Below, one piece after another: positions 12,271 through 15,691 of a stretch of 15,691 nt of DNA. Source of the stretch: an uncultured Lachnoclostridium sp. (GTDB taxonomy: Bacteria; Bacillota; Clostridia; Lachnospirales; Lachnospiraceae); contig CABQJX010000061.1 of the NCBI GenBank assembly GCA_902464595.1, positions 1-15,691 of the forward strand, written 5' to 3'. The position numbers and the translations under genes were made by a program. The notes under the pieces were generated by a model, which saw only the letters and a list, made by a program, of their open reading frames with translations, was not told the DNA's origin and made no database searches. Position 1 is the first letter of the stretch. The number at the start of each line of letters is the position of its first letter.

Positions 12271-14032
12271 GGAGGCTTTTACTCCGGAGACAACGGGGAT
12301 TGGGAAAATGGAACAGCTGGTCCCGCTGTGGTATCAGGGTGTGACCCTGGAAGATGCAGAGGTTTACATACAGGCAAACTTACAGAGCGCAGCCCGCAGC
12401 GTGATTGCGATCGGATACTACCTGAAATGCGTGAAGGACGGGGAACTGTACCAGGAGGCTGGATTTGACAACATCAATGAGTATGCGGCAGCCCGTTTCG
12501 GTTTTTCCAGATCCAATACCAAACGGTATATCGATCGGTGTATTAAGTTTTCCAGCGGAGGGAACAGCCCGGTATTAGATGACCGGTACAAGGATTTCAG
12601 CCGGTCCCAGCTTCAGGAAATGCTGGATCTGGATCAGGAGCAGCTGGAGCAGGTGACCCCTGATATGACGGTACGGCAGATCCGGGCCATGAAGCAGCCC
12701 AAGGAGGTCCCGTATGTGGAGCTTCCGGGGCAGATCAGCATTGCAGACTTTCCTGGGATTGAGCCGGAGGATTTTTCTGCTGTATCAATGGCTGGATCAG
12801 ACGGGATTACCTTAACGGTATCGACCGCACCAAACTATGAGGTCTCCGTGGAAGATCTGTTGCCGGAGCCGGATCCTCTGCCAGACCCTCTGCCAGCGGA
12901 GAGCGTTGCGACGTCGCAACGGGAAGATGGCTCATGCCTGTACCGGCCGGAATTTCTCTGTACTCTGGAGGAGGACGCGAAAAGGAATCCCGGAACCGGC
13001 GAGGATTGCTCGAATCATTGCTGTTGGAACTATAGTCAGCGAGAGGATTGCAAGATAGAGTGTGTTGCGTCGGAAACACGGCCGGCCCCTCAGCTATCAG
13101 CCTACGGGACGCCCAAGCGGGAATATCTGGCAGACAGCCTGATTGCCGCAGCAGGGTGTGAGATCCGGCAGAAAGACCGGTGGTGTGTAGAAGCACCCTG
13201 TGGGAATCCGTTCCCATGCGAGATTCTCCACGCCGGTCTGGTGGATATACGGGAACTTGTAAGAGATACCTGCGAGTTCGTGAACCATGATCTGGCCTAT
13301 CACAGAACCGGGGACGGGGAGCCAAGCCCCTGCTGTAAGCATTGTAAGAACCCCTGTGAATATATTTGCGGGCGGGCTATGAGGGCGTTGGATCAGGAAC
13401 TGCCTGCTGCAAAAGTGCAGCAGAATGAGGAAATCCGCTGCGAAAATAGTAGCTGGGAAGAACCAGAGGAAGCCATGACGTCGCAACGGGAGGAAGCCAC
13501 TGAGCCTACCGATATGAATCTGCTCCGGGAAATGCTGGAGAGAGAAAAAGGTTATCTGGAAGAAATGATAGCGGTTGATAAGGTAGAACCTTTACCGTCA
13601 GAGATGATCCGCAAGAAAAAGATTCTGGTTGCGGCCCTTGCAGGTATGCTGTGTGATCTGGAACAGCCGGAACCAGAAGAACCGGAACAGCCGGCACTTC
13701 CAATCATGAAAAATAATGACCAGCGCAAAGCGTGGCTGAGGGATTATCAGTCCTGGGGGCTGTGGTATACAGATGATCACATCGGGGCCCGGTATTACAA
13801 GTATGATTTTGAGAACAGGGCAAGGCTGATCGCAGAAGCATACACCCATCATAATGAATTTACTGGCCTGGACTACGAAGCCTCATACCTGCATTTGATA
13901 GGAGGACCGCAGCCAGAACCACATCCGTCTGGGGCTTACGGAAGATGGCAGCGTCATGAGACATACAGCCGGTATCCGGACAGTGAGACGGAGCTGGTGG
14001 AGTTTTTGAAGGCATTGCAGAGAGGGAAATAG
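12263..14032 (+). CDS. large modular phage protein: DUF3102-like N-terminus, Cys-rich zinc modules, conserved C-terminus
   Basis: A 589-residue multi-part protein. The N-terminal helical region (about 18-145) contains ARFGFSRSNTKRYI, resembling DUF3102/ParB-like helix-turn-helix proteins. Residues 215-270 and 297-372 are Cys-rich (C225, C233, C249, C253, C254, C263, C267; then C299, C308, C313, C319, C337, C357, C358, C361, C365, C369). The first contains the recurring phage module pattern DCS-x2-CCWN. The peptide SQRE occurs three times (218-221, 258-261, 407-410), seemingly as module linkers. The C-terminal part (about 485-589, starting NNDQRKAWLRDYQSWGLWY) is another recurring Lachnospiraceae phage segment. 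The protein probably binds DNA and zinc and may act in partition, replication or regulation; exact function unknown. Confidence 0.75.
   Translation: MDEEAFTPETTGIGKMEQLVPLWYQGVTLEDAEVYIQANLQSAARSVIAIGYYLKCVKDGELYQEAGFDNINEYAAARFGFSRSNTKRYIDRCIKFSSGGNSPVLDDRYKDFSRSQLQEMLDLDQEQLEQVTPDMTVRQIRAMKQPKEVPYVELPGQISIADFPGIEPEDFSAVSMAGSDGITLTVSTAPNYEVSVEDLLPEPDPLPDPLPAESVATSQREDGSCLYRPEFLCTLEEDAKRNPGTGEDCSNHCCWNYSQREDCKIECVASETRPAPQLSAYGTPKREYLADSLIAAAGCEIRQKDRWCVEAPCGNPFPCEILHAGLVDIRELVRDTCEFVNHDLAYHRTGDGEPSPCCKHCKNPCEYICGRAMRALDQELPAAKVQQNEEIRCENSSWEEPEEAMTSQREEATEPTDMNLLREMLEREKGYLEEMIAVDKVEPLPSEMIRKKKILVAALAGMLCDLEQPEPEEPEQPALPIMKNNDQRKAWLRDYQSWGLWYTDDHIGARYYKYDFENRARLIAEAYTHHNEFTGLDYEASYLHLIGGPQPEPHPSGAYGRWQRHETYSRYPDSETELVEFLKALQRGK
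12905..12920. repeat. 16-bp perfect palindrome GTTGCGACGTCGCAAC within the modular gene
   Basis: A perfect dyad. Its right part plus four further bases, GACGTCGCAACGGGA (12910-12924), recurs exactly at 13477-13491. Both copies encode TSQRE, while the third SQRE (13033-13044) uses different codons. The DNA itself may therefore be a binding site for the gene's own product or part of a replication/partition site. Confidence 0.6.
13477..13491. repeat. second copy of the 15-bp repeat GACGTCGCAACGGGA
   Basis: An exact direct repeat of 12910-12924, without the left half of the palindrome. The two copies bracket the whole Cys-rich part of the gene (about 550 bases), so they could also have mediated module gain or loss by recombination. 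Confidence 0.6.
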
Positions 14033-14034
14033 AT

Positions 14035-14205
14035 ATGGCTAAGATATGGACACAGGGCAAGGAGCGGTTTATGTGCCCGGTATGTAAGAATGAGGAGATT
14101 GAGCTGGGGCAGAAATACTGCCAGATATGCGGTGAGCCTCTTGAATGGGAGGAGAGGTTGCCGGAAAAAGGGGACTACAGTCTTGGCTACGGTAAATCAT
14201 TCTGA
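14035..14205 (+). CDS. small zinc-ribbon protein
   Basis: A 56-residue frame three bases after the previous stop codon. It contains two knuckles, CPVCKN (14-19) and CQICGE (about 30-35), spaced like a classical zinc ribbon, followed by an acidic C-terminus. The ribosome binding site is weak (AGAGGG), so coupling to the upstream gene is likely. It probably binds nucleic acid or protein; function unknown. Confidence 0.65.
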   Translation: MAKIWTQGKERFMCPVCKNEEIELGQKYCQICGEPLEWEERLPEKGDYSLGYGKSF

Positions 14206-14219
14206 ATGGATCAGCGATT

Positions 14220-14303
14220 ATGACACTGACTGGATTCCGGAAGAAGAGAAGAAGATTAAAAAATAAAACGAGTGAAAGGAGCTGGAACCTCCGGCCGGGG
14301 TAA
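14220..14303 (+). CDS. possible 27-residue basic micro-protein
   Basis: The frame encodes a strongly basic peptide (MTLTGFRKKRRRLKNKTSER and onward). It has no recognisable ribosome binding site, and its 3' end overlaps the hairpin at 14284-14323. It may be a genuine leader peptide for the methyltransferase or simply coding-like DNA around a conserved structure. Confidence 0.3.
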   Translation: MTLTGFRKKRRRLKNKTSERSWNLRPG

Positions 14304-14323
14304 TGCTATAGCAGGTTCCTTTT
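14284..14323 (+). terminator. terminator or attenuator hairpin before the methyltransferase gene
   Basis: GGAACCT (14284-14290) and AGGTTCC (14313-14319) form a 7-bp stem around a 22-base loop that contains CCGGCCGG. TTTTG follows. The methyltransferase ATG is only 10 bases after the stem, and no clear ribosome binding site exists outside it, so the hairpin could limit transcription or translation of that gene. Confidence 0.55.
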
Positions 14324-14329
14324 GAAAAA

Positions 14330-15178
14330 ATGGAATACGTTAGAAAAGTAAAATGTGAGATATACAGAGACAATATGCAGAACTACAAGAAATATGCCAT
14401 ACCACCGGCACAGCTTATCATAGCAGATGTACCGTATAATGTCGGAAAAAATTTCTACGGTTCAAATCCCTCTTGGTATATCGGCGGGGATAACAAAAAC
14501 GGAGAAAGTAAGCTTGCAGGTAAAGCAGCTTTCAATTCGGACTTCAATTTTAATTTGTATGAGTACTTCCATTTCTGTTCAAAGATGCTCAAAAAAGAAG
14601 ATACCAGACCAATACAGAGAGGCAGAAGCAGTAATTCTCCTTGTATGATTGTATTTTGCAGTTTTGAGCAGATCCAGACATTGATTAAGGCAGCAGAAAA
14701 ACACGGTTTCGTAAATTACATACCATTGGTTTTCTGTAAGAATTACAGTCCGCAGGTGTTAAAGGCAAATATGCGGATCGTAGGAGCGACAGAATATGCC
14801 CTTGTGCTGTACCGAGACCGGTTGCCAAAATTCAGAAACGGCGTGAGGACGGACGAGAATGGAAAGAACATTCCGGGAACGGGGCACATGATTTTCAACT
14901 GGTTTACTTGGGAGCGTGACGGAAAAGAGATCCCAAAGATTCACCCGGCGCAAAAGCCGGTAAAAGTGTTGAAAAATCTGATAGAAGTCTTTACAGATCC
15001 GGGAGATGTTGTGATTGATCCATGTGCTGGTAGTGGAAGCACTTTGAGAGCTGCGGCAGAACTTGGAAGAAGTGCCTTCGGGTTTGAGATTGACCGCACA
15101 TTTTATCAAAGGGCGAAGTCTGAAATGCTGGCCTGGGAACCAGATGATCAGATCAGTATGTTTGATACAGTAAATTAA
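14330..15178 (+). CDS. solitary DNA N4/N6 methyltransferase, beta-class
   Basis: Site-specific DNA methyltransferase transferring a methyl group from S-adenosylmethionine to adenine N6 or cytosine N4; 282 residues. Motif order is catalytic IV first (DVPYNVG, 33-39, a DPPY variant), then the variable target-recognition part, then HPAQKP (205-210, motif X) and DPCAGSGSTLRAA (230-242, motif I), which defines the beta class. No cognate endonuclease lies beside it, so it is probably an orphan enzyme for protection against host restriction or for regulation. It is visibly more AT-rich than the replication genes, suggesting separate acquisition. ATG 14330 is the only start after an in-frame TAG; no clear ribosome binding site is seen. 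Confidence 0.9.
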   Translation: MEYVRKVKCEIYRDNMQNYKKYAIPPAQLIIADVPYNVGKNFYGSNPSWYIGGDNKNGESKLAGKAAFNSDFNFNLYEYFHFCSKMLKKEDTRPIQRGRSSNSPCMIVFCSFEQIQTLIKAAEKHGFVNYIPLVFCKNYSPQVLKANMRIVGATEYALVLYRDRLPKFRNGVRTDENGKNIPGTGHMIFNWFTWERDGKEIPKIHPAQKPVKVLKNLIEVFTDPGDVVIDPCAGSGSTLRAAAELGRSAFGFEIDRTFYQRAKSEMLAWEPDDQISMFDTVN

Positions 15179-15193
15179 GGTTTGGAGGTAATG

Positions 15194-15379
15194 ATGCAGA
15201 AGAAAGATACATACACCAGAGAAGAAGTAATTGAGATGTTGAAGGAGATGCAAAAAGAGACAGCACACACCAATGGATTTTTTGCCGGACATGTTACTCA
15301 GTTATGGGTGATCAGAACCATGCTTGGTAAGAAAATTGAGGAACTGGGCGGCGAAGGCATCCAGGTCACAATCGTATAA
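15194..15379 (+). CDS. small hypothetical phage protein
   Basis: A 61-residue helical protein (MQKKDTYTREEVIEMLKEMQ and onward) of unrecognised family. GGAGG lies five bases before ATG 15194; ATG 15191 and TTG 15182 are less well placed. It follows the methyltransferase by 15 bases and is likely co-transcribed. Confidence 0.6.
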   Translation: MQKKDTYTREEVIEMLKEMQKETAHTNGFFAGHVTQLWVIRTMLGKKIEELGGEGIQVTIV

Positions 15380-15404
15380 ATAGAATTTGAAAATTAACCG
15401 CCGC

Positions 15405-15428
15405 ACTCTCGTGACTTTAGTCGGGAGT
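15405..15428 (+). ncRNA. short bulged hairpin at the start of the structured non-coding region
   Basis: ACTCTC...GAC pairs with GTCGGGAGT around a TTTA tetraloop, with a two-base bulge and one G-U pair. No T run follows, so it is not a simple terminator. It is the first of several helices in the gene-free stretch 15380-15635. Confidence 0.5.
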
Positions 15429-15430
15429 TA

Positions 15431-15491
15431 GGCAGTAAGATTTTTCAAAAACCTAGATTTTTGTTAATTTCATTAGAAAAATCTTACTGCC
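15431..15491 (+). ncRNA. 16-bp perfect inverted repeat / long hairpin
   Basis: GGCAGTAAGATTTTTC (15431-15446) is exactly complementary to GAAAAATCTTACTGCC (15476-15491). The 29-base loop itself contains the near-palindrome AAAAACCTAGATTTTT. A T run does not follow directly. It is either an RNA domain or a protein-binding DNA dyad. It shares GTAAGAT/ATCTTAC with the branched fold immediately downstream. Confidence 0.75.
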
Positions 15492-15498
15492 TGCGAAG

Positions 15499-15590
15499 GT
15501 AAGATTGGAGCTTGAGGCAAACGTCCCTCAGACATCTAAGAGAAGCCAGGGGGCGGCCAGGCTTGCAGACGACCGGATCGTCCAACTTAC
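15499..15590 (+). ncRNA. candidate branched (cloverleaf-like) structured RNA, unidentified
   Basis: A closing helix GTAAG-(A)-TTGG (15499-15508) pairs with CCAACTTAC (15582-15590). Inside are three stem-loops: TGAGG/CCTCA (15513-15517 with 15526-15530), AAGCC/GGCTT (15543-15547 with 15560-15564) and ACGA/TCGT (15569-15572 with 15578-15581), the last stacking directly on the closing helix. It has no tRNA anticodon or T-arm consensus, and I could not match it to hammerhead, twister, pistol or HDV-like ribozymes. No open reading frame covers it. It sits upstream of a new gene. Confidence 0.5.
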
Positions 15591-15635
15591 AGGGTTTTTA
15601 AAGGCAATAGGGGAACAAAAAAGGAGAAGAAAATC

Positions 15636-15691
15636 ATGTGGAACAAGAAGAACCCTCATCTGGAGTATGCCATAGCACTCCTGAGGAGGCA
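15636..15691 (+). CDS. 5' end of an unidentified gene (truncated by window)
   Basis: Eighteen codons are visible (MWNKKNPHLEYAIALLRR), preceded by AAGGAG ten bases before ATG 15636. Too little is present to name it. It follows the structured non-coding region and may begin the next phage module. Confidence 0.5.
   Translation, partial: MWNKKNPHLEYAIALLRR

Noticed and set aside
12807..13325. 172-residue minus-strand frame in the modular Cys-rich gene
   Set aside because: Arg/Pro/Ser-rich antisense translation of a GC-rich coding sequence.
400..15462. Similar AAAAACCTAG dyads near the left end (400-413) and right edge (15447-15462), considered as element-end repeats
   Set aside because: Only ten bases shared in AT-rich sequence, and the right copy lies inside the phage genome rather than at its end.
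15499..15590. Complete tRNA gene at the cloverleaf-like fold
   Set aside because: No 7-base anticodon loop with U33, no TTCRA T-loop and a closing helix with a bulge; proportions differ from tRNA.
1..15691. CRISPR array, rRNA operon or insertion sequence
   Set aside because: No regularly spaced repeats, no rRNA-like sequence and no transposase frame were seen.

Overview
The window reads as the left end of an integrated temperate bacteriophage in a Gram-positive Clostridia host, most likely Lachnospiraceae. The grounds are strong AGGAGG-type ribosome binding sites, some GTG starts, an ImmR/ImmA-type immunity pair, a Lin1244/Lin1753-type replication protein and tightly packed or overlapping early genes. 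Host assignment is an inference from gene style, not from a marker gene.

Layout. Bases 1-309 look like host flank: a ~130 bp nested inverted repeat (15-144) and a Rho-independent terminator (271-302, leftward). Bases 310-351, read on the minus strand, are the 3' half of a tRNA-Met(CAT), from the anticodon loop to the discriminator base. This is the probable attL, made by integration into the 3' part of a tRNA gene. Next come short AT-rich repeats (possible integrase arm sites) and a leftward lysogeny/accessory block: tyrosine integrase with an internal helix-turn-helix segment (522-1910), Uma2-family nuclease-like protein (2072-2614), a two-TM protein with a Ser/Thr/Glu-rich linker (2723-3646), ImmA-like metalloprotease (3690-4112) and an XRE repressor (4119-4547).

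A compact divergent switch lies between the repressor and a Cro-like gene (4683-4931). Both promoters have a 17-bp spacer containing a copy of the operator consensus TTCGGTTTAACCGAA. Further copies lie between and downstream of the promoters, and a perfect one lies inside the 3' end of the cro-like gene.

Rightward from there is the early region: an excisionase-like protein, several tiny proteins (some Cys-rich, too short for most gene callers), a likely single-strand-annealing protein, a RecB/Cas4-type PD-(D/E)XK nuclease with a probable Fe-S cluster, a HerA-like ATPase, a 'replication terminator'-type phage protein and a tentative DUF2303-like protein. A strong terminator (10937-10982) follows. 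Then come an Hjc-like resolvase, a replisome organizer, a large modular Cys-rich protein, a zinc-ribbon protein and a solitary beta-class DNA methyltransferase. The window ends with ~250 non-coding bases that can fold into an elaborate, possibly switching RNA, and the first 18 codons of another gene.

How it works together: Int and the excisionase candidate move the element. ImmR/ImmA with Cro set lysogeny versus induction. The annealing protein, Fe-S nuclease and HerA form a plausible end-resection and annealing recombination unit feeding a resolvase and the replisome organizer. Uma2, the membrane protein and the methyltransferase look like accessory cargo. The most noteworthy items are the annealing protein/nuclease/HerA unit, the branched non-coding RNA candidate at the right edge, the operator array and the tRNA-Met junction.
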